Shown: positions 52,117 through 61,024 of the stretch, one piece after another | Layout: the number at the start of each line of letters is the position of its first letter | How positions within the stretch are numbered: position 1 is the first letter of the stretch | NCBI GenBank assembly: GCA_015075165.1 | Contig: JABTUY010000010.1 | Location: 43,385 to 107,384, forward strand | Source of the DNA: Ideonella sp. | Lineage (GTDB): Bacteria; Pseudomonadota; Gammaproteobacteria; Burkholderiales; Burkholderiaceae_C | DNA: 64,000 nt | Direction of reading: 5' to 3' | Notes under the pieces: generated by a model | Databases searched by the model: none | Told to the model about the DNA's origin: nothing | The model's input: the letters and a program-made list of their open reading frames with translations, nothing else | Made by a program: the position numbers and the translations under genes

Positions 52117-53043
52117 TCAACCGCCATGCGCAGTGGAGTTCATGCCGCCCGGGGCCGCTTGCGCCGACGCGCGGCGCAGCACCAGCTCGATGAACTGCCG
52201 CCTCGGCGCATGCTCGGTCTGCGGCTTCCACGCGACGTAGACTTCCGACGGCGCCGTCGGTTCGGCCAGCGGCCGGAACGCGACGCCGGCCACCCCCGCG
52301 CGCCCGAGCGCGGCCGGCACCACCGACACACCCATGCGCTGCGACACCAGCGACACCACCGACAGCCAGTGCCGCACCTCGTGCCGCACGTGCGGAAAGA
52401 GGCCGTGCGCGCTGCACATGTCGACGATGCGCGCGTAGTAGTCGGGCGATGCGGCGCGCGAGAACAGCACGAACGGCTCGTCGTGCAGCTGTGCGAACGA
52501 GATCTTGCGCCGCCGCGCCAGCGCGTGCGCCTGCGGCACGCAGGCGAGGAACGGTTCGGCGTGCACGAACGCCGTCTGCAACTGCGCGGGCACCCGCGGC
52601 GTGTGCACGAAGCCGAGGTCGAGCCGGTCGTGCTGCAGCGCGTCGAGCTGCTGCTGCGAGTTCAGCTCGGTCAGCGCCACGCCGATGCGCGCAAAGCGCC
52701 GCTGGTAGGCGCCGAGCCATTGCGGCAGGCCGCGGTACAGCACCGAGCCGACGAAGCCGATGCGCAGCCGGCCCACGGCGCCGGCCGCGACCTCGCGCGC
52801 CAGCGCGCGCGCCTCGTCGGCGCGCGCCACCAGCGCCAGCGCCTCGTCGCGAAACGCGACGCCGGCGGCGGTCAGCCGCACGCCCTTGCTGTCGCGGTCG
52901 AACAGCCGCGCGCCGAGCGACGCCTCGAGCTGCTGGATGTTCAGCGACAGCGGCGGCTGCGTGATCGCCAGCCGCTGCGCGGCGCGGCCGAAGTGCAGCT
53001 CGTCGGCGAGCGCGAGAAAGTAGCGCAGGTGGCGGAACTCCAT
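52117..53043 (-). CDS. LysR-family transcriptional regulator
   Basis: A 308-residue LTTR. N-terminal wHTH: MEFRHLRYFLALADELHFGRAAQRLAITQPPLSLNIQQLEASLGARLFDRDSKGVRLTAAG; an inducer-binding domain follows (LRIGFVGSVLYRGLPQWLGAYQRRF). Resembles aromatic/acid-responsive LTTRs of the BenM type. Divergent, 96 bp, from the acyl-CoA dehydrogenase gene, which it probably controls. Confidence 0.9.
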   Translation of the reverse strand: MEFRHLRYFLALADELHFGRAAQRLAITQPPLSLNIQQLEASLGARLFDRDSKGVRLTAAGVAFRDEALALVARADEARALAREVAAGAVGRLRIGFVGSVLYRGLPQWLGAYQRRFARIGVALTELNSQQQLDALQHDRLDLGFVHTPRVPAQLQTAFVHAEPFLACVPQAHALARRRKISFAQLHDEPFVLFSRAASPDYYARIVDMCSAHGLFPHVRHEVRHWLSVVSLVSQRMGVSVVPAALGRAGVAGVAFRPLAEPTAPSEVYVAWKPQTEHAPRRQFIELVLRRASAQAAPGGMNSTAHGG

Positions 53044-53139
53044 GGCGACGATCCAGAAAGCATATCGACGCAGCCGAAAACTGAATTGGACGCAAATCGG
53101 CGATCGGTCGATACTGGGCCAAACCACAGGAGACGCCCG

Positions 53140-54867
53140 ATGGCCCCACGCGACCTCGAACAACCGGTGCCCGACCAGCATGGGGTCAACCTGTTCAGCA
53201 GCGACCCCGAGCTGGCGGCGCTGCTGCCGCTGTACCTGCCGCGCGACGTGGTCGAGCGGCTGCTGCCGCAGCTGGAGCATCTGGGCGGCCTGGCCGGTGG
53301 CGTGCTCGACACGCTGGCGCATACCGCCGACCGCAACCCGCCGGTGCTCGAGCACCGTACGCGCAGTGGCATCGACGCGCAGCGCATCGTCAAGCACCCG
53401 GCTTACGTCGAGCTCGAGCGCGTGGCGTTCAGCCAGTACGGGCTGGCCGCGATGTCGCACCGCGCCGGCGTGTTCGGTGCCGATCGGCCGCTGCCGGCGG
53501 CGGCCAAGTACGCGCTGACCTACGTGTTCGTGCAGGCCGAGTTCGGCCTGTGCTGCCCGCTGTCGATGACCGATTCGCTGACGCGCACGCTGCGCAAGTT
53601 CGGCGACGCGGCGCTGGTCGAGCGCTTTCTGCCGCGGCTGACGACGCAGGTGTTCGACGAGCTGTACCAGGGTGCGATGTTCATGACCGAGCAGGGGGCA
53701 GGCTCCGACATCGCCGGCACCGAGACGCGCGCCACGCCCGACGGCGATGCCTACCGCCTGTACGGCGACAAGTGGTTCTGCTCCAACCCCGACGCCGATC
53801 TGGCGATGGTGCTGGCGCGCATCGACGGCGCACCGGCCGGCCTGCGTGGCGTGTCGTTGTTCCTGCTGCCGCGGCGCCTGGACGACGACACGCACAACGC
53901 CTATCGCATCGTGCGGCTGAAGGACAAGCTCGGCACCCGCTCGATGGCCAGCGGCGAGATCCGCCTCGAAGGCGCGCGCGCGTGGCTGGTCGGCGAAGCG
54001 GGCCGCGGCTTCGTGCAGATGGCCGACATGATCAACAACTCGCGTCTGTCCAACGGCGTGCGCGCCGCCGGGCTGATGCGCCGCGCGCTCAGCGAGGCGC
54101 TGTTCGTCGCCCGTGAACGCCGCGCGTTCGGCAAGCGCCTGATCGAGATGCCGCTGATGCGCCGCCAGCTGCTGAAGCTGACGCTGCCGGCCGAACAGGC
54201 GCGCACGATGGTGTTCCAGACCGCCGACGCGCTGCGCCGCGCCGACGGCGGCGACAAGACCGCGTACGCGCTGACACGCATCCTGACGCCGCTGATCAAG
54301 TTCCGCGCCTGCCGCGACGCGCGCAAGGTTGCCGGCGATGCGATGGAGGTGCGCGGCGGCTGCGGCTACATCGAAGACTGGAGCGATCCGCGCCTGCTGC
54401 GCGACGCGCACCTGGGCTCGATCTGGGAGGGCACCAGCAACATCGTCGCGCTCGACGTGCTGCGCGCGATCCGCCGCGAAGGCTCGCTGCCGGCACTGCA
54501 GGCGCACCTGCGCGGCCTGCTGGCCGACACGCGGATGCACGACGGCGCGCGCGCGGTGTTCGAGCAGACATTGCAGCGCGCGCTCGCGCGCGCCGGCCAT
54601 GCCGCCGAAGCCAAGGCCGAAGGCGACGTGCTGGCGCGCCAGGCGGGCTCGGCGCTGTACCACGTGAGCAGCGCGATCGCCATGGCGTGGGAGGCCGGCC
54701 GGCTCGGCTCGGCGCGCCGCATGCGGCTGGCGCAACTCGTGCTGCGCCAGCGCGTGCTGCCGCAAGACCCGCTCGGTGGCGACGATGCCGAGCCCGACTG
54801 GCTGCCCGGCCTCGTCGGCGCGCAGCCCGGCGGCGCCGCGGCGGTCGAGTCGATCCATCTGTTCTGA
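53140..54867 (+). CDS. acyl-CoA dehydrogenase (AidB/DmdC-like, about 575 residues)
   Basis: FAD-dependent acyl-CoA dehydrogenase superfamily enzyme: YQGAMFMTEQGAGSDIAGTETRAT, YGDKWFCSNPDADLAMVLARIDG, ADMINNSRLSNGVRAAGLMRRALSEALFVARERRAFGK, GGCGYIEDWSDPRLLRDAHLGSIWEGTSNIVALDVLRAI. Longer than simple acyl-CoA dehydrogenases by N- and C-terminal extensions, as in AidB and methylmercaptopropionyl-CoA dehydrogenase. Start ATG 53140 with CAGGAGA upstream. With the LysR, Bug remnant and CoA-transferase it recalls the 3-sulfinopropionate cluster (Acd desulfinase), though substrate is uncertain. Confidence 0.85.
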   Translation: MAPRDLEQPVPDQHGVNLFSSDPELAALLPLYLPRDVVERLLPQLEHLGGLAGGVLDTLAHTADRNPPVLEHRTRSGIDAQRIVKHPAYVELERVAFSQYGLAAMSHRAGVFGADRPLPAAAKYALTYVFVQAEFGLCCPLSMTDSLTRTLRKFGDAALVERFLPRLTTQVFDELYQGAMFMTEQGAGSDIAGTETRATPDGDAYRLYGDKWFCSNPDADLAMVLARIDGAPAGLRGVSLFLLPRRLDDDTHNAYRIVRLKDKLGTRSMASGEIRLEGARAWLVGEAGRGFVQMADMINNSRLSNGVRAAGLMRRALSEALFVARERRAFGKRLIEMPLMRRQLLKLTLPAEQARTMVFQTADALRRADGGDKTAYALTRILTPLIKFRACRDARKVAGDAMEVRGGCGYIEDWSDPRLLRDAHLGSIWEGTSNIVALDVLRAIRREGSLPALQAHLRGLLADTRMHDGARAVFEQTLQRALARAGHAAEAKAEGDVLARQAGSALYHVSSAIAMAWEAGRLGSARRMRLAQLVLRQRVLPQDPLGGDDAEPDWLPGLVGAQPGGAAAVESIHLF

Positions 54868-54887
54868 GCGACACGAGGAGGCGATTG

Positions 54888-55076
54888 ATGCAGTTGCCGC
54901 GCAGGTTGATCGTTGCCGCCACAGGTTTCGCCGTCGCACCGGCCGCGGCGGTCGCCGAGCTCCCGACCAAGCCGGTCGTGCCGGTGGTGCCGTTCGCGCC
55001 GGGCGGCCCCACCGACGCGATGGCGCGCACGCTGGCCGCCGCGGTGAGGGATTCGCTGCCGCAGCCCGTCGATTGA
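54888..55076 (+). pseudogene. truncated Bug/TctC-type tripartite tricarboxylate receptor
   Basis: A 62-codon ORF with a leader (MQLPRRLIVAATGFAVAPAAAVAELP) and the Bug-family N-terminal block TKPVVPVVPFAPGGPTDAMARTLAAAV, then LPQPVD and a stop. Intact receptors have around 320 residues. The ribosome site (GAGGAGG) is intact. The rest has been deleted, leaving about 55 bp to the CoA-transferase gene. Confidence 0.8.
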
Positions 55077-55131
55077 CCGATCGACGCGGCGACGGCCGAT
55101 TCACACCAGACCAACGACTCGGGGACACGTC

Positions 55132-56277
55132 ATGACATCAGCCCTCTCCGACGGCGCGCTCGCGGGCATCCGCGTGGTCGACCTGTCGCGCATCCTCGGT
55201 GGCCCGTATTGCGGGCAGATCCTCGGCGACCACGGCGCCGACGTGCTGAAGGTCGAGCCGCCGCAGGGCGACGACACGCGCACCTGGGGCCCGCCGTTCA
55301 AGGACGGCGTGGCGTCGTACTACCTGGGGCTCAACCGCAACAAGCGGCTGATGCGGCTGGACCTCACGACCGAAACCGATCGCGCGACGCTGCTCGCGCT
55401 GCTGGCCGACGCCGACGTGTTGCTCGAGAACTTCAAGACCGGCACGATGGAGAAGTGGGGCCTCGGCTACGACGTGCTGTCGCAGCGCTTCCCGCGGCTG
55501 GTGCACTGCCGCGTCTCGGGCTACGGCGCCGACGGGCCGCTCGGCGGCCTGCCCGGCTACGACGCCGCGCTGCAGGCGCAGAACGGTCTGATGAGCGTCA
55601 ACGGCGAAGCCGGCGGCGCGCCGCTGCGCGTCGGGCTGCCGGTGGTCGACATGGTGACCGGCCTGAACGCCGCGCTCGGCGTGCTGCTCGCGCTGCACGA
55701 GCGCGCGCGCAGCGGCCGCGGCCAGTTCGTCGAGGCGGCGCTGTACGACTCCGGGCTGTCGCTGCTGCATCCGCACGGCGCCAACTGGTTCCTCGACGGC
55801 AAGACGGCAGGGCGCACCGGCAACGCGCACCCGAACATCTATCCGTACGACAGCATGGCCACGCGCACCGAACCGGTGTTCCTCGCGGTCGGCAACGACA
55901 AGCAGTTCGCGATCCTGTGTCGCTACCTCGGCGTGCCCGCGCTGGCCAGCGACGAGCAGTACGCGACCGCCGGTGCGCGCTCGATCAACCGCGTCGCACT
56001 GAAAACCGCGTTGGAGGCGCTGCTCGCCGACCACGACGGCCCGGCGCTCGCCGCCGCGCTGGTGGCCGCCGGCGTGCCGTGCGCGCCGGTGCTGTCGGTG
56101 CCGGCCGCGCTGCAGCATCCGCACACGGTGCACCGCGGCATGGTCGTCGAGCTGCCCGGCGGCTACCGCGGCATTGCGTCGCCGATCAAGCTGCAGCGCA
56201 CGCCGGCAACCTACCGCTACGCGCCGCTGGCCGAAGGCAACCGCTTCGTGCCGCGCGAATCGGCCAACGACGGCTGA
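55132..56277 (+). CDS. family III (CaiB/BaiF) CoA-transferase
   Basis: A 381-residue CoA-transferase: LAGIRVVDLSRILGGPYCGQILGDHGADVLKVEPPQGDDTR, YYLGLNRNKRLMRLDL, NFKTGTMEKWGLGYD, with the catalytic Asp expected at D173 in LPVVDMVTGLNAALGVLLALHERARSGRGQFVEAALYDSG. It transfers CoA between carboxylic acids; the substrate is unknown. Context with acyl-CoA dehydrogenase and Bug remnant suggests activation of an organic acid (possibly sulfur-containing). Confidence 0.9.
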   Translation: MTSALSDGALAGIRVVDLSRILGGPYCGQILGDHGADVLKVEPPQGDDTRTWGPPFKDGVASYYLGLNRNKRLMRLDLTTETDRATLLALLADADVLLENFKTGTMEKWGLGYDVLSQRFPRLVHCRVSGYGADGPLGGLPGYDAALQAQNGLMSVNGEAGGAPLRVGLPVVDMVTGLNAALGVLLALHERARSGRGQFVEAALYDSGLSLLHPHGANWFLDGKTAGRTGNAHPNIYPYDSMATRTEPVFLAVGNDKQFAILCRYLGVPALASDEQYATAGARSINRVALKTALEALLADHDGPALAAALVAAGVPCAPVLSVPAALQHPHTVHRGMVVELPGGYRGIASPIKLQRTPATYRYAPLAEGNRFVPRESANDG

Positions 56278-56343
56278 TGCACCTCGCTGAAGGCTGCCTC
56301 GCCGGCGTCGCGCGGGCGCCCTGTTGAGCGCCGCGTCCGCACC

Positions 56344-56373
56344 GCCCAAGCGGCCTCCTTCGGCCGCTTGGGC
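56344..56373. terminator. bidirectional hairpin between convergent genes
   Basis: GCCCAAGCGGCC, loop TCCTTC and GGCCGCTTGGGC form 12 perfect base pairs between the ends of the CoA-transferase and ABC permease genes. No T-tract; position suggests a transcriptional barrier for both strands. Confidence 0.6.
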
Positions 56374-56419
56374 CGCCAGCGTTGTTGGTTGCTCGATGAG
56401 TCCGGGCCGCAACCCGGCA

Positions 56420-57322
56420 TCAGACGCGCCCCTTCCACGGCAACGCGACGCGCTCGACGTAGCGCATCAGCAGGTCGAAGCCGAACGCGAACAGCCCGAT
56501 CACGATGATGCCCATGATGACGGTGTCGCTGGCGAGGAACTCGGCGGCGTTGAGCACCATGAAGCCCAGGCCGCGGGTGGCGGCCACCATCTCGGCGGCC
56601 ACCAGCGTGGTCCAGCCGACGCCGATGCCGATTCGCATGCCGGTGAAGATCTCGGGCAGCGCTGCCTTCAGGATCACGTGCCAGACGATCTGGAAACGGC
56701 TCGCGCCCATCGCGTACGCCGCGTGGATCTGCTCGATCGACACCGAACGCACGCCGGCGCGCGCCGAGATCGCCATCGGGGCGAAGATCGCCAGGTAGAT
56801 CAGCAGGATCTTCGAGAACTCGCCGATGCCGAACCAGATGATCACCAGCGGCAGGTACGCCAGCGGCGGCAGCGGCCGGTAGAACTCGATCGGCGGGTCG
56901 AAGATGCCGCGCACGATGCGGTTCGTTCCCATCAGGATGCCGATCGGAATCGCGGTCACGCACGCCAGCGCGAACGCGCCGAAGATGCGCAGCAGGCTGG
57001 CCCCGGTGTGCTGCGCGAGCGTGGAGTTCGAGACCCCTTCGGTGGCCGCGAGCACGAACTTGCCCCAGACCGCCTGCGGCGTCGGCAGGAACAGCGGCTT
57101 GACCCAGCCGGCATTGGTGATCACGAACCAGCCGACCACCAGCACGATGGTGGTCACCACCGCGATCACGCTGCTGTCGCCGTGGCCCGGCGCGCCGTAG
57201 AGCTGGCCGGGTGCGGCCGCCTTGCTCACGAACAGCCGCGACAGCACGCCCCCACCGCCGACGTGAGTCGCGGCCACGCCGCCGGTGCCCGGTTGCGTCG
57301 ACGTGGATCGACCTTCAACCAT
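56420..57322 (-). CDS. ABC transporter permease, SsuC/TauC family
   Basis: A 300-residue inner-membrane permease. A long N-terminal tail (to residue ~45) is followed by six TM helices, with BPD_transp_1 motifs: [72 protein letters not shown], and the EAA-like loop [37 protein letters not shown]. Last gene of an SBP-ATPase-permease operon, overlapping the ATPase gene by 8 bp. The family imports sulfonates, taurine or nitrate. Confidence 0.88.
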   Translation of the reverse strand: MVEGRSTSTQPGTGGVAATHVGGGGVLSRLFVSKAAAPGQLYGAPGHGDSSVIAVVTTIVLVVGWFVITNAGWVKPLFLPTPQAVWGKFVLAATEGVSNSTLAQHTGASLLRIFGAFALACVTAIPIGILMGTNRIVRGIFDPPIEFYRPLPPLAYLPLVIIWFGIGEFSKILLIYLAIFAPMAISARAGVRSVSIEQIHAAYAMGASRFQIVWHVILKAALPEIFTGMRIGIGVGWTTLVAAEMVAATRGLGFMVLNAAEFLASDTVIMGIIVIGLFAFGFDLLMRYVERVALPWKGRV

Positions 57323-58136
57323 GCGCCACCTCCTCGGCCGCGCCGGCCCGCTCGTCACCGTAGATGATGCCCAGCACCTTCTCGCGCATGCGGATGAAGT
57401 CGGGGCTCGATTTCACCGCCCGCGCGTCGCGGCACTCGAGGAATCGGCGGTTGAAGTCCAGATCGTAGGTGTGCGTGATGCGCCCGGGGCGCGGAGACAT
57501 CACGATCACGCGGTTGCCGAGGAACAGCGCCTCCTCGACGCTGTGCGTGATGAAGGAGAACATCTTGCCGGTTTTCTGCCACACGTCGAGCAGCAGCTCC
57601 TGGATCGTTTCGCGAGTCAGCGCGTCGAGCGCGGCCATCGGCTCGTCCATCAGCAGCGTCGCCGGGTTGCAGGTCAGCGCGCGCGCGATGCCCACGCGCT
57701 GCTGCATCCCGCCCGAGAGCTGATAGATCATGTGCTGGTGGAAATCCTGCAGCCCCACCAGCGCGAGATTGCGCGTGGCCACTTCGTTGCGCTGCGCTTT
57801 CGGAACGCCTTGTAGCTTGAGTCCGAACTCGGTGTTGTCGATCACGTTCAGCCACGGCAGCAGCGCGTGTTTCTGGAACACCACGCCGCGATCCGAGCCG
57901 GGCCCGGTGATCGGCCGGCCCGCCAGCAGCAGCTCGCCCTGGGTGGGTGACAGGAAGCCGGCCATCATGTTCAGCAGCGTCGTCTTGCCGCAGCCCGACG
58001 CGCCCAGCGCGACGACGAAGTCACCCGGGTTCAGAACCAGGTTGATGTTGTCGAGCGCGCGCACCTGTTCCCCGCGCGTGCGCCCGGGAAAGATCACGCT
58101 GACACCGTTGATGCGCAAGTCGTTCGCTGGAGTCAT
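57315..58136 (-). CDS. ABC transporter ATP-binding protein, SsuB/TauB family
   Basis: A 273-residue ATPase with Walker [21 protein letters not shown] signature [18 protein letters not shown], Walker [14 protein letters not shown] and H-loop [20 protein letters not shown] upstream of ATG 58136. It energises the adjacent permease; the Q-loop [12 protein letters not shown] is intact. Confidence 0.92.
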   Translation of the reverse strand: MTPANDLRINGVSVIFPGRTRGEQVRALDNINLVLNPGDFVVALGASGCGKTTLLNMMAGFLSPTQGELLLAGRPITGPGSDRGVVFQKHALLPWLNVIDNTEFGLKLQGVPKAQRNEVATRNLALVGLQDFHQHMIYQLSGGMQQRVGIARALTCNPATLLMDEPMAALDALTRETIQELLLDVWQKTGKMFSFITHSVEEALFLGNRVIVMSPRPGRITHTYDLDFNRRFLECRDARAVKSSPDFIRMREKVLGIIYGDERAGAAEEVAHG

Positions 58137-58170
58137 CTCGTGCTCCTGCTTCCCGCGGGCGGGTGCGCCG

Positions 58171-59226
58171 CTACTTGGCCGCGGCCTTGGCGAAGGACGC
58201 GTTGACGAACTCGGCGTAGCTCGGCAACACCTTGTCGATCTGGCGCTGGGCATGCAGGAACTTCGCGCTCTCGGTCAGTGCGCGCAACGCGCCGCCGCCC
58301 AGCCAGGCGGCGGACAGCTGCTCCTGCACGTTCGGATAGCCCAGCAAGTGCAGCGCCTCGGCAGCGTCGGCGCCCGAGCCTCCGACCAGCTTGACCATTC
58401 CCTTGACCTGCGGCGAGTCGGCTGTCCACTTGGCCTTGTTGGCACCGTAATCCGCGTAGGCGGTGGCCAGCACCTTGGCGAACTGGTTCATGAACTCGGT
58501 GTTCTTCTTCGCCCGGCTACGGCTCACCACCAGGCCATCGAAGGTCGGCACGCTCTTCTTGCCCACTTCTTCGGACGTGATGATGGTCTTGCCGTTCTTC
58601 ATGATTTCCGACAGCGCCGGCGGCCAGACGTAGGCCGCGTCGATGTCGCCGCGCGCCCACGCGGCGACGATCTGCGGCGGCTTCATGTTCAGGATCTGTA
58701 CGTCCGACGGCTTGACGTGCCAGACCTGGTCCAGCGCGACGAGCAGGTGGAAGTGCGAGGTCGAAACGAACGGCACGGCCACCTTCTTGCCCTTCAGATC
58801 CTGCGGGCCGTTGATGCCCGATCCGTTGCGTGCCACCAGCGCCTCGGAGCGACCGATGTCGTCGAGGATCCAGAACAGCTCGATGTCGACGCCGCGCGTT
58901 ACCGCCGCGGCGATCCCGGTCGAGCCCAGCACCCCGACGGGCACGTCGCCCGACGCGAGCGCGCTGGAGATATGGCCGGCCGACGTGAACTGACGCCAAT
59001 CGATCTTGTAGCCGGTGCCCTTTTCGAACGCGCCGGCAGCGATCGCGGTCGGGAACGGGCCGACGATCGTCTGGTAGCCCACGGTCACGCTCTTGCCTTG
59101 CGCACGCGCGCTCGACGCTGCCAGCAGCGAAGCGCCCGCCATCGAGCCGGCGACAAGATTGGCCGCAGTCTGGTTGAACTTGCATGACGACGTCGGCAAC
59201 TCGCGACCAGTCGCCGCCGCATGCAA
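58171..59226 (-). CDS. ABC transporter substrate-binding protein, TauA-like
   Basis: About 351 residues. A taurine/sulfonate/nitrate-type receptor: [104 protein letters not shown]. The signal region is odd: the only in-frame start is TTG 59226. ATG at 59187-59185 is out of frame by one base, as if one base were inserted after ATG (ATGCAAGTTC instead of ATGAAGTTC, which would give [14 protein letters not shown]). Resembles TauA. First gene of the operon. Confidence 0.82.
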   Translation of the reverse strand: MHAAATGRELPTSSCKFNQTAANLVAGSMAGASLLAASSARAQGKSVTVGYQTIVGPFPTAIAAGAFEKGTGYKIDWRQFTSAGHISSALASGDVPVGVLGSTGIAAAVTRGVDIELFWILDDIGRSEALVARNGSGINGPQDLKGKKVAVPFVSTSHFHLLVALDQVWHVKPSDVQILNMKPPQIVAAWARGDIDAAYVWPPALSEIMKNGKTIITSEEVGKKSVPTFDGLVVSRSRAKKNTEFMNQFAKVLATAYADYGANKAKWTADSPQVKGMVKLVGGSGADAAEALHLLGYPNVQEQLSAAWLGGGALRALTESAKFLHAQRQIDKVLPSYAEFVNASFAKAAAK

Positions 59227-59275
59227 CGCATCGAGCTCACGTCAGACGTCGAACCCCTGGTGGAAACCCGACCCG

Positions 59276-59308
59276 CTGGTCCCATGGGTTGGCATCGCGT
59301 GGCTCTAT
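59276..59308 (+). promoter_or_regulatory. putative TauR operator for the peptide-type ABC operon
   Basis: CTGGTCCCAT (59276) and GTGGCTCTAT (59299), a 23-bp period, 79 bp before the SBP start. The proximal half-site differs from the xsc one (CTGGCTCTAT) only in the first base. Another CTGG at 59257 is off-phase. Weaker than the other four pairs. Confidence 0.45.
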
Positions 59309-59386
59309 CGGCGATGCGCCTGTTTTCATAACGTTCGGAATAGCGCGGCGATCGCGCGCTCGTCAGAGAATCCAGGAGACTCATCG

Positions 59387-60982
59387 ATGCCCCCGTTCAC
59401 CCTTTCGCGCCGCGCGCTGTGTGCTTCATTCGCATTGGCCGGTACCGCGCTCGCGCTGCCGTCCGGTGCACGGGCGGCTGAACCCAAGCGCGGCGGCACG
59501 CTCGTCGTCGGCATGACGCAGACGCCGCGGCACCTGAACGGCGCAGTGCAGTCGGGCGTCGCGACCGCATTGCCGGGGACGCAGCTGTTCGCCAGCCCCT
59601 TGCGCTTCGACGACAAGTGGAACCCGCAGCCGTACCTGGCCGAGAAATGGACGCTCGCGCCCGACGGCATGTCGCTGACGCTGAACCTGCGCAAGAACGC
59701 GGTGTTCCACGACGGCAAGCCCATCACCTCGGCCGACGTGGCGTTCTCGGTGATGGCGATCAAGGCCAACCATCCGTTCCAGACGATGATGGGCCCGGTC
59801 GAGAAGGTCGACACGCCCGACGCGCACACGGCGGTCATCCGCATGAGCGCACCGCACCCGGCGATCGTGCTGGCGATGTCGCCGGCGCTGTGCCCGATCC
59901 TGCCGAAGCACATCTACGGCGACGGGCAGGATCTGAAGAACCATCCGCGCAACTCCAAGGACGTGGTCGGCTCGGGACCGTACAAGCTGGTGGAGTTCAC
60001 GCCGGCGCAGCGCATCGTGATGGAGCGCTTCGACAAGTACTTCCTGCCCGGCAAGCCCTACCTGGACAAGGTGGTGGTCAACGTCAACCCCGACGCGTCG
60101 ACCCTGGTGCTGGCGTTCGAGCGCGGCGACCTGCAGATGATGACGTTCGTGACGCGGCCCACTGAGTTGCGCCGGCTGAAGGACAACCCGCAGGTGGTGC
60201 TCACGCCGCGCGGCTACGAAGGCATCGGGCCGATCAACTGGCTGGCGTTCAACCTGACGAAAAAGCCGTTGTCGGACGTCAAGGTGCGCCACGCGATTGC
60301 GCATGCGCTGGACAAGAAGTTCATCACCAAGGCACTGATGGGCGGCTTCTCAACCCCGGCCGACGGGCCGATCGTCGCGACCAGCCCGTTTGCGTCCACC
60401 GAATTGGCGCGCTATCCATTCGACTTGAAGAAGGCCGCCGAGTTGCTGGACGCTGCCGGCCACAAGGTGGGCGCCGGCGGCGAGCGCTTCAAGCTGACGA
60501 TCGACTACCTGCCCGGCGCCGACGACCAGCAGAAGATCGTGGCCGAATACGTTCGCGCGCAGCTGAAGAAGCTGGGTATCGCGGTCGAGGTGCGCGCGTC
60601 GGCCGATTTCCCGGCCTGGGCCAAGCGCATGGCCACGCATGATTTCGACCTGTCGATGGACCTGGTGTTCAACTGGGGCGATCCGATCATCGGCGTGCAC
60701 CGCACGTACCTGTCGAGCAACATCAAGCCGATTGTCTGGACCAACACGCAGTCGTACAACAACCCCAAGGTCGACGAGCTGCTCAACACCGCCGGCGGAG
60801 TGCTCGACCCGACCAAGCGCAAGGCGTACTACGCGACGTTCCAGAAGATCGTCACCGAAGACCTGCCGATCGACTTCATCAACATCGTGCCGTACCACAC
60901 CGCTGCGAGCAAGAAGCTCGGCAACGTGCCGCTGTCGATCTGGGGGCCGATGTCGCCGTACGACGAGGTCTTCCTGCAGTAG
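59387..60982 (+). CDS. peptide/nickel-type ABC transporter substrate-binding protein (SBP_bac_5)
   Basis: A 531-residue periplasmic receptor with a leader containing a twin-Arg (MPPFTLSRRALCASFALAGTALALPSGARA). Family blocks: KRGGTLVVGMTQTPRHLNGAVQSG, YLAEKWTLAPDGMSLTLNLRKNAVFHDGKPITSADVAFSV, VVGSGPYKLVEFTPAQRIVMERFDKYFLPGKPYLDKVVVNVNPD. AGGAG upstream of ATG 59387. First gene of a five-gene operon. Substrate could be a peptide or another small compound. Confidence 0.9.
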   Translation: MPPFTLSRRALCASFALAGTALALPSGARAAEPKRGGTLVVGMTQTPRHLNGAVQSGVATALPGTQLFASPLRFDDKWNPQPYLAEKWTLAPDGMSLTLNLRKNAVFHDGKPITSADVAFSVMAIKANHPFQTMMGPVEKVDTPDAHTAVIRMSAPHPAIVLAMSPALCPILPKHIYGDGQDLKNHPRNSKDVVGSGPYKLVEFTPAQRIVMERFDKYFLPGKPYLDKVVVNVNPDASTLVLAFERGDLQMMTFVTRPTELRRLKDNPQVVLTPRGYEGIGPINWLAFNLTKKPLSDVKVRHAIAHALDKKFITKALMGGFSTPADGPIVATSPFASTELARYPFDLKKAAELLDAAGHKVGAGGERFKLTIDYLPGADDQQKIVAEYVRAQLKKLGIAVEVRASADFPAWAKRMATHDFDLSMDLVFNWGDPIIGVHRTYLSSNIKPIVWTNTQSYNNPKVDELLNTAGGVLDPTKRKAYYATFQKIVTEDLPIDFINIVPYHTAASKKLGNVPLSIWGPMSPYDEVFLQ

Positions 60983-61024
60983 CCGGGGGCCCGCGATGCG
61001 CGCCCGCGACACGCCGAGCCGGAC

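Noticed and set aside
56344..56373. Transposon terminal repeat
   Set aside because: A simple 12-bp hairpin between convergent genes with no transposase or target duplication; read as a terminator.
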